A DNA stretch of 11,567 nt from assembly GCA_902810755.1 (NCBI GenBank), contig CADDYT010000180.1, positions 1-11,567 of the forward strand, in the 5' to 3' direction. This document shows, in pieces, positions 1 through 7,535 of this stretch (the stretch's first letter is position 1; each line of letters starts with the position of its first letter). Source of the stretch: Chloroflexota bacterium (GTDB lineage: Bacteria; Chloroflexota; Ktedonobacteria; Ktedonobacterales; Ktedonobacteraceae). The translations under genes and the position numbers were made by a program. The notes below the pieces were generated by a model. That model searched no databases. It was not told where the DNA came from and saw only the letters and a list, made by a program, of their open reading frames with translations.

Positions 1-2320
1 GCATGGGGGATGCGCCAGGCATGGGGGCGGGCGGCTGGAGTGGTTCGTCGAGAATGGGTTGCAGCACGGCAGCGTCGCCCGGCCCGTTGCTCGCTCGCCC
101 GACCAGCGGCTTCAGCACCGTCGCCCCCTGCACCTCGTGGTCATAGCGCCGCACCACGTCCTCTTTTGAGGCGATGGTCGGGTGCGCCAGAAGAGCCAGT
201 AGTATCTCGTTCCATGTCATGCTGAGCGGGAGCGAAGCATCTGCATGGAATGGCACCATCGATGAACAAGGTTCAGATGCTTCGCTGCCGCTCAGCATGA
301 CATGGCCAGGGGTAAATGGTTGAATGGATGTAGCGTGATCGGTCTGGTTTGTCCACACGGCTTCCAATGTGCGCGCCGGGCGACCGTTGTGCAGGAAGGA
401 CATGTCGAGGCTGGCGACGGTGTAGCCGTGATGGGTGACGATGAGGCGGTGGTCGTCCGTGAAGGTTCCCAGGACAGTGGCCTCGACCTCTTCGATGGCG
501 CAGATAGCGCGCAGTGCCTCGATGTGCGCGGGCGGGACGGCCAGCACCATGCGTTCCTGGGCTTCGGAGAGCCAGATTTCCCAGGGGGCCAGCCCGGCAT
601 ATTTGAGGGGAGCGTTCGCCAGTTCGACCCGTGCGCCGGTATGCGCGGCCATCTCGCCGATGGCCGAGGAGAAGCCGCCCGCGCCGCAATCGGTGATGGC
701 GGTGTAGAGTTTGCGCTCGCGCGCCGCCAGGATGACATCGCTCACCTTCTTTTCGGTGATGGGCGCGCCAATCTGCACGGCGCTGCCAGCCGAGGCCATG
801 ACTTCGCTGCTCATCTCGCCCGATGAGAAGGTCGCGCCGTGAATGCCGTCGCGGCCCGTGCGCCCACCGAGGATGACGATGAGGTCGCCGGGCTGCGCCT
901 GCTGCGGATGGCTGCCGTGCGGCAACATGCCCAGGCAGCCGCAAAAGACGAGCGGATTGTAGATATAGCCCTCATTATAAAGTATCGCGCCGTTGACGGT
1001 CGGAATACCCATCTTATTGCCATAGTCGCGCACGCCATTGACGACGCCGTCGGCGACGCGCCGGGGCGAAAGCACCCCGGATGGCAGGCTCTCAAGCGGA
1101 GTCTGCGGCGGGCCGAAGCAGAGAATGTCCGTGCAGGCAATGGGCTGCGCGGAGACGCCCAGCACATCGCGAATGACGCCGCCCACGCCCGTGTTGGCCC
1201 CGCCAAACGGCTCGATGGCCGAAGGATGATTGTGCGTCTCCACCTTGAAGGCGATGTCCATGTCTTCCGTGAAGCGTATCACCCCCGCGTTATCGCGGAA
1301 GGCCGAGACGACCCAGGGACGCCGCACCTGCCCGGTAGCGCGCATCAAATAGTGCTTGAGCAGGCCGGGAATGCGCTCCCGCGCCAGCGTGTTGCCCTCG
1401 AAGTCCAACTCGCGGTAGTCGATTGTGGCACGGAACGTCTTGTGAGAGCAGTGTTCAGACCACGTTTGCGCCAGCGTTTCCAGTTCCACATCCGTCGGCT
1501 CGCGCCCCTCACGCCGGAAATATGCCTGAATGGCGCGCATCTCATCCAGATTCAGGGCCAGCATCCCCGCTTTGCTCAAAGCAAGCAACTCCTCATCGGA
1601 CATGTTTGAAAGTGGAAATGTCCGAACGACAGGCGCAATTGCGGGGGATGAGGTATCAGCAGGTTTGGCATGAGAAGAAAGTATACTGGCGGAGCCGACG
1701 AGACGTAGTTCGTAATCCTGAATAACAGGGTTATAGAGCAGCGCCTGGGCGATAGCGCACACGACAGGCTCGCTCAGGCTGGCATCGAGCAGGTAACGCT
1801 GGCCGGTTTCGACGCGCTGCAGACCGGGAATGCCGAGCAGACGCGCGCCTGAGAGGACGCTTTCCGCCAGCGTATCGGTCACGCCCGCGTGGAAAAATAC
1901 GTCGACGGTGTGCCACGAAGCAGGGAAAAGCGTGGTATCGGTCCCATCCGTGCTGACAGAAGCTTCCTGCACGACAGGGTCGATGAGCAATTGGGAGATG
2001 AGGGTGTCAAGATGGGTGCTGGTGAAGGTTTCGCCGACGCTGAGACGGTAAAGCTGCGCAGTGCGGATGTTGAGAGGTGAGGTGACTGTGGGGGTAACGT
2101 TGCCGCCACTGGTTGTGGCAGGGCTGGAACCGGTTAGATGAACGGAACTGAAGGACGTATCGGGAACGGCTGGTGGCGCGGGTAACGCTGTTGACAAAGG
2201 CGGCGCTGCCGGTAAAGGCAGGCCAGGGATTGGTAATTGCAATATCTCTCGCGCCAGTTGCCGCGCCCGCACATCGTGCCGCGCCGCCTTCGCGCGTACT
2301 TCTATCGTCAGAATGACCAC
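1..2320 (-). CDS. purL: Phosphoribosylformylglycinamidine synthase, PurL, with PurS-like N-terminus (partial, 3' end outside window)
   Basis: Catalyses the ATP-dependent conversion of FGAR to FGAM in de novo purine synthesis, in the cytoplasm, normally with a PurQ glutaminase. I translated the minus-strand frame by hand from a GTG at 2320-2318 to base 2: 773 codons without a stop, so the C-terminus lies outside the window. Hallmarks are TWSEHCSHKTF (about residues 286-296), KVETHNHPSAIEPFGGANTG (from about 359) and a Gly-rich ITDCGAGGFSSAIGEM stretch. The first 210 residues hold two PurS-like beta-alpha-beta units (1-33 plus 85-122, and 136-207); the first is split by a Pro/Ser/Thr-rich insert at about 34-84. 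GTG was chosen because GAGGG lies 4 nt upstream; the frame is open back to a stop near 2450, so a TTG further up is possible. Residues about 673-703 are encoded by a palindromic repeat. The family call is secure; the exact start is less so. Confidence 0.93.
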   Translation of the reverse strand, partial: MVILTIEVRAKAARHDVRARQLAREILQLPIPGLPLPAAPPLSTALPAPPAVPDTSFSSVHLTGSSPATTSGGNVTPTVTSPLNIRTAQLYRLSVGETFTSTHLDTLISQLLIDPVVQEASVSTDGTDTTLFPASWHTVDVFFHAGVTDTLAESVLSGARLLGIPGLQRVETGQRYLLDASLSEPVVCAIAQALLYNPVIQDYELRLVGSASILSSHAKPADTSSPAIAPVVRTFPLSNMSDEELLALSKAGMLALNLDEMRAIQAYFRREGREPTDVELETLAQTWSEHCSHKTFRATIDYRELDFEGNTLARERIPGLLKHYLMRATGQVRRPWVVSAFRDNAGVIRFTEDMDIAFKVETHNHPSAIEPFGGANTGVGGVIRDVLGVSAQPIACTDILCFGPPQTPLESLPSGVLSPRRVADGVVNGVRDYGNKMGIPTVNGAILYNEGYIYNPLVFCGCLGMLPHGSHPQQAQPGDLIVILGGRTGRDGIHGATFSSGEMSSEVMASAGSAVQIGAPITEKKVSDVILAARERKLYTAITDCGAGGFSSAIGEMAAHTGARVELANAPLKYAGLAPWEIWLSEAQERMVLAVPPAHIEALRAICAIEEVEATVLGTFTDDHRLIVTHHGYTVASLDMSFLHNGRPARTLEAVWTNQTDHATSIQPFTPGHVMLSGSEASEPCSSMVPFHADASLPLSMTWNEILLALLAHPTIASKEDVVRRYDHEVQGATVLKPLVGRASNGPGDAAVLQPILDEPLQPPAPMPGASPM
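212..305. repeat. Palindromic interspersed repeat, copy 1, inside purL
   Basis: Two 32-nt arms (212-243 and 274-305) are inverted copies of each other with one mismatch, separated by 30 nt. The arm core is CATGCTGAGCGG followed by AGCGAAGCATCTG. The same core recurs at 8077-8194 and partly at 10217-10235, which marks it as a dispersed family. It lies inside purL; the purL frame crosses it without a stop and adds roughly 31 residues, beginning HVMLSGSEAS and ending LPLSMTW. Resemblance to REP/RPE-type small palindromic elements is an inference; no transposase is seen here. Confidence 0.85.
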
Positions 2321-2410
2321 AGTTCCCTCTATCCGGTGTATGACTACATTTCTTTTACGACCTGCAAGATAAACCGAGCAATCAGAAATTCCACTCAACG
2401 GAACAAACGT

Positions 2411-2440
2411 ATTGTAGCACGTATTTGATGGGGATGGCAA
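2411..2440 (-). promoter_or_regulatory. Probable purL promoter
   Basis: On the minus strand, TTGCCA (2440-2435) is followed 18 nt later by TACAAT (2416-2411), a good match to a sigma-70 type -35/-10 pair. Transcription would begin near 2404, leaving a leader of about 84 nt before the GTG start of purL. I see no purine-riboswitch core in that leader. The -35 box begins about 10 nt beyond the end of the 72-bp palindrome, so purL probably has its own promoter separate from the P450 transcript. Confidence 0.6.
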
Positions 2441-2450
2441 GGGAATTGAT

Positions 2451-2522
2451 TAGAGGGAACCTGCATGCAAGCAAAATGGCCGCTGCGCAGCGGCCATTTT
2501 GCTTGCATGCAGGTTCCCTCTA
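2451..2522. repeat. Perfect 72-bp palindrome at the end of the P450 gene (possible terminator)
   Basis: Bases 2451-2486 and 2487-2522 are exact reverse complements: 36-nt arms with no mismatch and no spacer. The right end contains the P450 stop codon (TAG on the minus strand, 2522-2520). In the P450 transcript it would fold into a very long hairpin just after the stop codon, so it may stop transcription or protect the mRNA 3' end. A TTTT lies inside the stem but no clear U-tract follows it. The length and perfection are well beyond an ordinary intrinsic terminator. Confidence 0.9.
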
Positions 2523-3887
2523 TCCAGCCATAGCTGGCTCTGGTACTTTTGTCGGGCTGAGCGTCATGCGCATGCCGTATTTCGGGCGCAGGGTGACGCG
2601 GGGCTGGAAAACGACGGGGAAGTTGGGAACCAGGTCGGGCGTGTAACGCTGGAGGATAGTGGCGAGCAGCAACTTCGTCTCGAGCTGGGCGAAGGGCATG
2701 CCGATGCAGATGCGCGGGCCTGCGCCGAAGGGGAAGTAGGCCCCCTGCGGGATTTTCTGCTCGCTGGCCGGGTTCCAGCGTTCCGGGCGGAAGACTTGCG
2801 GGTCGCCCCAGATGTCGGGCAGGTTGTGGATGACCCACTGGCTGAGCAGGCCGACGGTTCCGGCGGGGAAGTGATAGCCGTCGAGGTCGAAGGCCTCCAG
2901 GGCGCGCCTGCCGAGAATCCAGGCAGGCGGGTAGATGCGCCAGGACTCGTTGATGACCCATTCCAGGTAGGACAGGTGGGGCAGGTCGGCCAGCGTAGGG
3001 GCGCGACCGGCCAGGACGCTGTGCAGTTCGCTGAGCAGCTTTGCGCGCACAGTGGGATTCTGCGAAAGCAGGTAGAATGTCCAGCTCATCGTGTTCTGCG
3101 CCGTCTCGTGTCCGGCGGCGATGAAGGTCAGTACGTGGTCGTGAATCTGCTTATCCGTCATGGTGACGCCCTCTTCCTCGGCTTGCAGCAGCATGGAGAG
3201 GACATCGCCGTAGTCGCGACCCTTCGCGGCGCGGCGCTGAGCGATCAGATCATAGACGAAGGCATCCAGCGTGCGCCGGGCCGCCTCGCGTTTGCCGCCC
3301 GCCAGGAAGGGCAGTTTGAGGCGAGGCGGCCTGTAGGTGCGCAGGAACGCGCGACGGGTGTTGTTAATCACGCCGTTGAAGGCATTGCCGAGCAGGACGA
3401 CCTGTTCCCTGGAGTCCAGGTTGAAGAGCGCCTTGAGGATGATGCGCAGCGTGAGTTGCTGCATGGCCTGAGCAATATCGATCTCCGTACCTGGCTGCCA
3501 TTCGTCCAGCATCTCCCGCGTGAACTGTACCATGATATCGCCGTATTCTTCCACGCGCTTTTTGTGGAAGGCCGGCTGGACGAGGCGGCGCTGCTGACGG
3601 TGGAAATCGCCCTCGGTGGTGAGCAGGCCATCGCCGAGGAACTGGTGCAGGGCGCTGCGCTGGTTGCCCTTGACAAAGTTGCGCGGATGCTCCATCAGGA
3701 TGTAGCGCACATGCTCCGGGCGAAAGAAGACCACAATGGGGACGTTACCGACATGAATGGTCGCCAGGTTGCCATACGCGCGCTGCACTTCACGCAGAAA
3801 TTCCAGCGGTCGGCGCTGAAAGTCAACCGCGTTGCCCAGCAGCGGCAGCCCGCGCGGGCCAGGTGGAAACAAAGAAGTGTCTGTCAT
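2520..3887 (-). CDS. Cytochrome P450 (soluble, substrate unknown)
   Basis: A 455-residue heme-thiolate monooxygenase. The heme loop FGAGPRICIG is at residues 387-396, with the axial cysteine at 394. The I-helix oxygen-activation motif AGHET is at 258-262, the K-helix ExxR at E314-R317 (ESWR), and the PERF-type segment FRPERW at 366-371. The N-terminus has a Pro-rich LFPPGPRGLPLLGN stretch but no membrane anchor, which fits a cytoplasmic bacterial P450. No ferredoxin, reductase or fused reductase domain is visible, so electrons must come from partners encoded elsewhere. The ATG at 3887 has AGGAG 9 nt upstream. The gene lies 46 nt downstream of the TetR gene on the same strand, suggesting an operon under that repressor. 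The 72-bp palindrome begins on its stop codon. Substrate and CYP family cannot be read from the sequence. Confidence 0.95.
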   Translation of the reverse strand: MTDTSLFPPGPRGLPLLGNAVDFQRRPLEFLREVQRAYGNLATIHVGNVPIVVFFRPEHVRYILMEHPRNFVKGNQRSALHQFLGDGLLTTEGDFHRQQRRLVQPAFHKKRVEEYGDIMVQFTREMLDEWQPGTEIDIAQAMQQLTLRIILKALFNLDSREQVVLLGNAFNGVINNTRRAFLRTYRPPRLKLPFLAGGKREAARRTLDAFVYDLIAQRRAAKGRDYGDVLSMLLQAEEEGVTMTDKQIHDHVLTFIAAGHETAQNTMSWTFYLLSQNPTVRAKLLSELHSVLAGRAPTLADLPHLSYLEWVINESWRIYPPAWILGRRALEAFDLDGYHFPAGTVGLLSQWVIHNLPDIWGDPQVFRPERWNPASEQKIPQGAYFPFGAGPRICIGMPFAQLETKLLLATILQRYTPDLVPNFPVVFQPRVTLRPKYGMRMTLSPTKVPEPAMAG

Positions 3888-3933
3888 GGTATGTCTCTCC
3901 TGATAAGTGAGACGTGTTTAGGTGATTGATCGA

Positions 3934-4587
3934 TTACGATTCCTCAAACAGTGGTGCGGGCAGGCCACGGCGCAGCAGGAGCAGGGCCTGTTCGGCCATG
4001 CCTGCAGGGCCGGGTTCGTCATGCTCGAACCACCAGACGATGCCCTGCGTGATGACGCCGGTGATGAAGCGGGCCAGCAGGGCAATGTCATATCCCTCAA
4101 GTAAACCCTGTGTCTGGTATGCTTCGAGCGTGCGCATTAACGACTCTGCCAGCACATTCTGCACGCGAAAGGCGCGCACGTGGGCGAAGAGACCGCCGCC
4201 GGTCAGCGCAATCTGGAACAGGTTGCGCTGCTCGTAGGCATGCCGGAAGATGGCCTGCACGATGACGGGCAAGAGCGGCTCGCCCTGCCGCCGCTCTCTG
4301 GAAGCCTGCACGGCAGCCGTCACCTGCTCGCGCAACTGCTGGAAACCCTCTTCCAGTAGAGTCGTGAAGGCTTCATCCTTATCGCGAAAGTGCAGGTAGA
4401 AGGTGCCAACGCCGACATCGGCCAGTTCTGTGATCTCGGCAATGCTGGCATCGTGGTAGCCGCGAGCCGCGAACACCTGCCGCGCCGCCGCTAACAACTC
4501 GGCCCGCGTCCTCGCCCGCCGCCGCGACACCCGCGCCAGCCCCTCTCGCTCTTGTTCCTGCCCGTTTGCCTGTGAATTACTGTTCAT
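3934..4587 (-). CDS. TetR/AcrR-family transcriptional regulator
   Basis: A DNA-binding repressor of about 217 residues. The N-terminal TetR helix-turn-helix runs through RTRAELLAAARQVFAARGY (about 27-44), then SIAEITELADVGVGTFYLHF (48-67) and KDEAF, the standard pattern of the family. The C-terminal half (80-217) is helical and variable and should form the ligand/dimer domain. The frame is open from a TTG at 4629 and also contains an ATG at 4605. I prefer the ATG at 4587 because a -35/-10 pair places the transcription start at or next to that ATG, implying a leaderless mRNA; neither upstream start has a ribosome binding site. It precedes the P450 gene and diverges from the histidine kinase gene. 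Control of the P450, and of itself, is inferred from position. Confidence 0.92.
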   Translation of the reverse strand: MNSNSQANGQEQEREGLARVSRRRARTRAELLAAARQVFAARGYHDASIAEITELADVGVGTFYLHFRDKDEAFTTLLEEGFQQLREQVTAAVQASRERRQGEPLLPVIVQAIFRHAYEQRNLFQIALTGGGLFAHVRAFRVQNVLAESLMRTLEAYQTQGLLEGYDIALLARFITGVITQGIVWWFEHDEPGPAGMAEQALLLLRRGLPAPLFEES

Positions 4588-4590
4588 AAT

Positions 4591-4604
4591 TGAATGATAA
4601 TTCA
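4591..4604. promoter_or_regulatory. Possible TetR-family operator
   Basis: TGAAT-N4-ATTCA is a perfect inverted repeat that covers the -10 box of the TetR gene promoter. Its position fits an autoregulatory operator. It is short and AT-rich, so chance cannot be excluded. Confidence 0.35.
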
Positions 4605-4622
4605 TATTCCGGGGAAAGTCAA
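4594..4622 (-). promoter_or_regulatory. Probable TetR gene promoter, leaderless
   Basis: On the minus strand TTGACT (4622-4617) and TATCAT (4599-4594) are spaced by 17 nt. The ATG at 4587 begins 7 nt after the -10 box, where transcription should start, so the mRNA would have essentially no 5' leader. There is no Shine-Dalgarno sequence in front of this ATG, which agrees with leaderless translation. Confidence 0.6.
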
Positions 4623-4651
4623 GGGGCAAGGATACAGCTATATTGCTGAGG

Positions 4652-4680
4652 TTGCTGAATTGGAGAAAAGATGTTATAGT
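4652..4680 (+). promoter_or_regulatory. Probable promoter of the histidine kinase/receiver operon
   Basis: TTGCTG (4652-4657) and TATAGT (4675-4680) are separated by 17 nt, placing the start near 4687 and a leader of about 60 nt before the kinase ATG. It diverges from the TetR promoter about 30 bp away. Confidence 0.6.
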
Positions 4681-4690
4681 ACCGCTAAGG

Positions 4691-4715
4691 TTCTTCCTCG
4701 ACTGTTGAGGAAGAA
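4691..4715 (+). promoter_or_regulatory. Inverted repeat in the kinase leader
   Basis: TTCTTCCTC (4691-4699) and GAGGAAGAA (4707-4715) are perfect 9-nt inverted repeats around a 7-nt spacer. The element begins just after the predicted transcription start. It could be an operator for the partner regulator or a leader stem; no U-tract follows, so it does not look like a terminator. Confidence 0.5.
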
Positions 4716-4747
4716 TATATCTCTTTTATCAAAGGAGCATCTTGCTC

Positions 4748-6940
4748 ATGCCAGGTGACCCGTTGGAGGGCCAGGAAGTGCTTCAGCAGGTCGCACATGC
4801 GCCTCTGCCTGGCGAGAACGCGCCTGCCGCTTCCAATCCCGCTTTCAGAACGTATTTCGCCTCCACGCCGCAGGATGAGAGCGCGGCACAGCAACGGGCA
4901 GAGGAAGCGCAAAAGCTGCTGGCTGCCATTGTCGCCTCTTCAGATGATGCGATTATCAGTAAAACGCTTGATGGCATCATCACCAGCTGGAATAACGGGG
5001 CGACCCGGCTCTTTGGCTATAGCGCGCAGGAGGCCATCGGACAGCATATCACGCTTATCGTTCCCCGTGAACTGTGGCCGCAAGAAGATGAGATTCTTGC
5101 CAGGCTGCGCAGAGGCATCCACATCGATCATTTTGAGACGTCACGGGTCGCGAAGGATGGACATCTTCTTGATATCTCGCTGAGTATTTCGCCGATCAGA
5201 GGTGAAGATGGGACGATTATCGGCGCGGCAACAATTGCGCGCGATATTACCCACCAGAAAGCAATGGCCAGACAACTGCGGGAGAGGGAGGAGCAGGAAC
5301 GCTTTCTCACTGAGGTCAGCAAAGTGCTTACCTCAACGCTGGATTATCAGGAGACGCTTGCCAATATTGCCCGCCTGATCGTGCCACGCCTTGCCGACTG
5401 GTTTGCGGTAGACCTGCTCGATGCCGAGGGGCATTTTCAACTGATCGTGCTTGAGCATCAGAACCCGGAGCAGGTCGAGTGGGCCAGAGCGTTGCGAGAG
5501 CGATTCCCCATTGATTATGAGGCCTCTGTCGGCCTTCCCCAGGTGGCGCGCAGCGGTCGTTCCGAACTTTACCCGGAGATTACGGATGAGATGCTGGTAG
5601 CAGCCGCTAGAAGTGAAGAGGAACTGGCGATAGCGCGCCAGATTGGCTATAGCTCGCTCATGCTGGTGCCGCTGGTGGCGCGCGGCAAAACCATCGGCGT
5701 CGTCACCTTTGTGGCGACCGAATCGGGGAAAAAGTATAATGCCCGTGATCTGGCGCTGGCAGAAGAACTGGGGAGGCACGCGGGAGTCGCGCTGGATAAC
5801 GCGCGGCTCTACAAAGAAGCGCAGCAGGCGCGCGACCAGCTAGAGATCATCCTGCAAGGTGTTGCCGATGGCATTATCGTTTATGATAAAGGCAGCAGGA
5901 TTATCTATGCCAATGAGGCGGCGGCGCGCATGACCGGCTATGCCTCGGTGGAGAATCTGCAGCGAGCGCGGCCCCTGGAGCCGACGCGCAGGTTTGAGAT
6001 CACCGACGAAGAGGGACGGCCCTTTCCGCTCGATCAACTCACGCATAAACGGGTGCTGGCAGGCGAGCGTAAGGCGCAGGCCATTATCGGCTACACGCAA
6101 AAAGCGGGTGGCCGCCCCGAACGCTGGTCGCACGTCACATCCAGCCCGGTCTATGACGAACGAGGCGAGATTCTCTTTGTCATTACGATTACTCATGATA
6201 TCACCGAGCGCGTGCTGGCGGAACGACGCAAGGACGAATTCATCAGTATGGCGAGCCACGAACTGAAAACGCCGGTGACGAGCCTGAAGGGCTTTACCTA
6301 CGTGCTGCAACGCCGCCTGCGTAACCAGAGCGATGCACAGGCCCTGCATTATCTGGAACGCATAGACACCCAGCTCGACAAGCTCACCAGGCTGGTCAGC
6401 GATTTGCTGGACCTCTCGCGCATGCAGGTGGGCAAGCTGGATTTGCAACGCGCCCCTGTTGATCTGGATGCCCTGATCGTCGAAACGGCGGAAAACCTGC
6501 AGGCCACGACTCTCACGCACCGCATCACCATCAAGGGAGCAACGCGGGCACAGGTTTTTGGAGATGAAGACCGGCTGGCCCAGGTCTTCATTAATCTCCT
6601 CACCAACGCTATCAAATACTCGCCGTCGGCAAACAGGGTCGAGGTGCATCTTGCGCGCGAGCAGAATTGCGCCATCGTGCGCGTGCAGGATTTCGGCATC
6701 GGCATCGACGAAGCCCACCAGGAGCAAATCTTTGAGCGTTTCTACCAGGTCACCGACCCGGAAGAAAAGACCTATCCCGGCCTGGGCATCGGCCTGCACA
6801 TCTCAAAGACCATCGTCGAACGACATCAGGGCCGCATAGAGGTTCACAGCCGCAAGGGCCAGGGCGCAACCTTTTCGGTCTTCCTGCCGATAGGAGAAAG
6901 GTCAGGGAAATCTGACCATCAGGCCGAGAGAACAGGCTGA
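4748..6940 (+). CDS. Cytoplasmic sensor histidine kinase, PAS-GAF-PAS-HisKA-HATPase
   Basis: A 730-residue two-component sensor without transmembrane segments. Order: PAS (about 55-170, ending RDITHQ), GAF (186-355, with FAVDLLD, LMLVPLVARGKTIGVV and GVALDNARLY), second PAS (363-490, ending THDITER), HisKA (494-560) and HATPase_c (605-715). The phospho-acceptor is H504 in FISMASHELKTPV. The N box NLLTNAIKYSP has N620; the G1 box is DFGIGID (648-654), the F box FERFYQ and the G2 box GLGIGL (678-683), so all catalytic boxes are present. ATG 4748 is chosen with AAAGGAG 10 nt upstream; a TTG at 4742 is possible. The signal is unknown; two PAS domains and a GAF domain point to a small molecule, light or redox cue inside the cell. 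The receiver gene follows after 15 nt. Confidence 0.95.
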   Translation: MPGDPLEGQEVLQQVAHAPLPGENAPAASNPAFRTYFASTPQDESAAQQRAEEAQKLLAAIVASSDDAIISKTLDGIITSWNNGATRLFGYSAQEAIGQHITLIVPRELWPQEDEILARLRRGIHIDHFETSRVAKDGHLLDISLSISPIRGEDGTIIGAATIARDITHQKAMARQLREREEQERFLTEVSKVLTSTLDYQETLANIARLIVPRLADWFAVDLLDAEGHFQLIVLEHQNPEQVEWARALRERFPIDYEASVGLPQVARSGRSELYPEITDEMLVAAARSEEELAIARQIGYSSLMLVPLVARGKTIGVVTFVATESGKKYNARDLALAEELGRHAGVALDNARLYKEAQQARDQLEIILQGVADGIIVYDKGSRIIYANEAAARMTGYASVENLQRARPLEPTRRFEITDEEGRPFPLDQLTHKRVLAGERKAQAIIGYTQKAGGRPERWSHVTSSPVYDERGEILFVITITHDITERVLAERRKDEFISMASHELKTPVTSLKGFTYVLQRRLRNQSDAQALHYLERIDTQLDKLTRLVSDLLDLSRMQVGKLDLQRAPVDLDALIVETAENLQATTLTHRITIKGATRAQVFGDEDRLAQVFINLLTNAIKYSPSANRVEVHLAREQNCAIVRVQDFGIGIDEAHQEQIFERFYQVTDPEEKTYPGLGIGLHISKTIVERHQGRIEVHSRKGQGATFSVFLPIGERSGKSDHQAERTG

Positions 6941-6955
6941 AGAAAAGAGAAATAT

Positions 6956-7324
6956 ATGCAAAGCAAGCGTAAGAAGCTGCTGATCGTTGATGATGAACCG
7001 GACATCCTCGAATTCCTTCAGGTGATCTTAGAGGAAGAGGGCTATGAGGTTCTCACCTCGACGAAAGGCGAATATCTCGAACAATTGCATAACGGCGGCC
7101 TGCCACAGCTCATCCTGCTCGATGTTCTGCTCTCCGGCAAAGACGGGCGCGAAATCGTCAAATACCTCAAAAGCCAGGATGAAACAAAACATATCCCTGT
7201 CATCATGTTCTCAGCCCATCCCAGCGCCGAGCAGACCGCCCGCGCCGCCGGGGCCGAAGACTTTATCGCCAAACCCTTCAACATCGATGACCTGCTGGCA
7301 AAAATCGCGCAATTGCTCTCGTAA
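6956..7324 (+). CDS. Stand-alone CheY-like response regulator receiver
   Basis: 122 residues, one receiver domain and no output domain. The acidic pocket is D12-D13 (LLIVDDEPD), the phospho-acceptor is D56 (LILLDV), the switch Ser is S86 (IMFSAH) and the conserved Lys is K106 (FIAKPF). All positions needed for phosphorylation are therefore present. It starts 15 nt after the kinase stop codon, with a weak purine-rich AGAAAAGAGA upstream, so it is very likely cotranscribed and the direct phosphate acceptor of the kinase. With no DNA-binding domain it must act by protein contact or pass phosphate onward in a relay; the target is not in the window. Confidence 0.95.
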   Translation: MQSKRKKLLIVDDEPDILEFLQVILEEEGYEVLTSTKGEYLEQLHNGGLPQLILLDVLLSGKDGREIVKYLKSQDETKHIPVIMFSAHPSAEQTARAAGAEDFIAKPFNIDDLLAKIAQLLS

Positions 7325-7359
7325 CCATTTACCAGATTGTACTAACGACACTATCACCC

Positions 7360-7389
7360 TTGTCAGAAGTGACGCCAACGTGCTATACT
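7360..7389 (+). promoter_or_regulatory. Probable promoter in the long gap
   Basis: TTGTCA (7360-7365) and TATACT (7384-7389) are spaced by 18 nt, 36 nt after the receiver stop codon. Transcription would begin near 7396 and run into the stem-rich segment and the 28-codon ORF described next. Confidence 0.55.
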
Positions 7390-7395
7390 TTAGTT

Positions 7396-7535
7396 AGTAA
7401 AGACTTCCCTTCTCATCCGGGATTGAAAGAGCAAAAGATTTTGTCGACCCCCACAGTTGCGGTGGCGTTGCCGGGGCAGGCAGGCACACTTCTACCGGCA
7501 AAGGCTGCAACTCTGGGAAAAGGAGGTGGGACCAT
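7396..7535 (+). ncRNA. Candidate structured leader RNA (unidentified)
   Basis: Between the promoter and a strong ribosome binding site there are nested complementary segments: CCCAC (7450-7454) with GTGGG (7526-7530), AGTTGC (7455-7460) with GCAACT (7507-7512), and TTGCCGG (7468-7474) with CCGGCAA (7495-7501). The order is compatible with one nested fold. The outermost pairing includes the 3' end of the AGGAGGTGGG ribosome binding sequence, so the fold could mask it. I compared it by eye with the conserved cores of the M-box, c-di-GMP-I, SAM, fluoride and SRP RNAs and saw no match. It could be a riboswitch-like leader, an independent small RNA, or chance pairing in GC-rich DNA. Confidence 0.35.

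Noticed and set aside
349..357. TTGTCCACA, a DnaA-box match inside purL
   Set aside because: A single nine-base match within coding sequence with no second box nearby; consistent with chance.
273..1206. Several open frames on both strands across purL (for example 273-944 minus, 839-1609 plus)
   Set aside because: Arg/Pro/His-rich shadow translations of GC-rich coding DNA; the purL frame accounts for the whole interval.
2499..3929. 476-codon open frame on the plus strand opposite the P450
   Set aside because: Shadow of the P450 gene, which has all family motifs. The opposite frame shows no domain and starts inside the palindrome.
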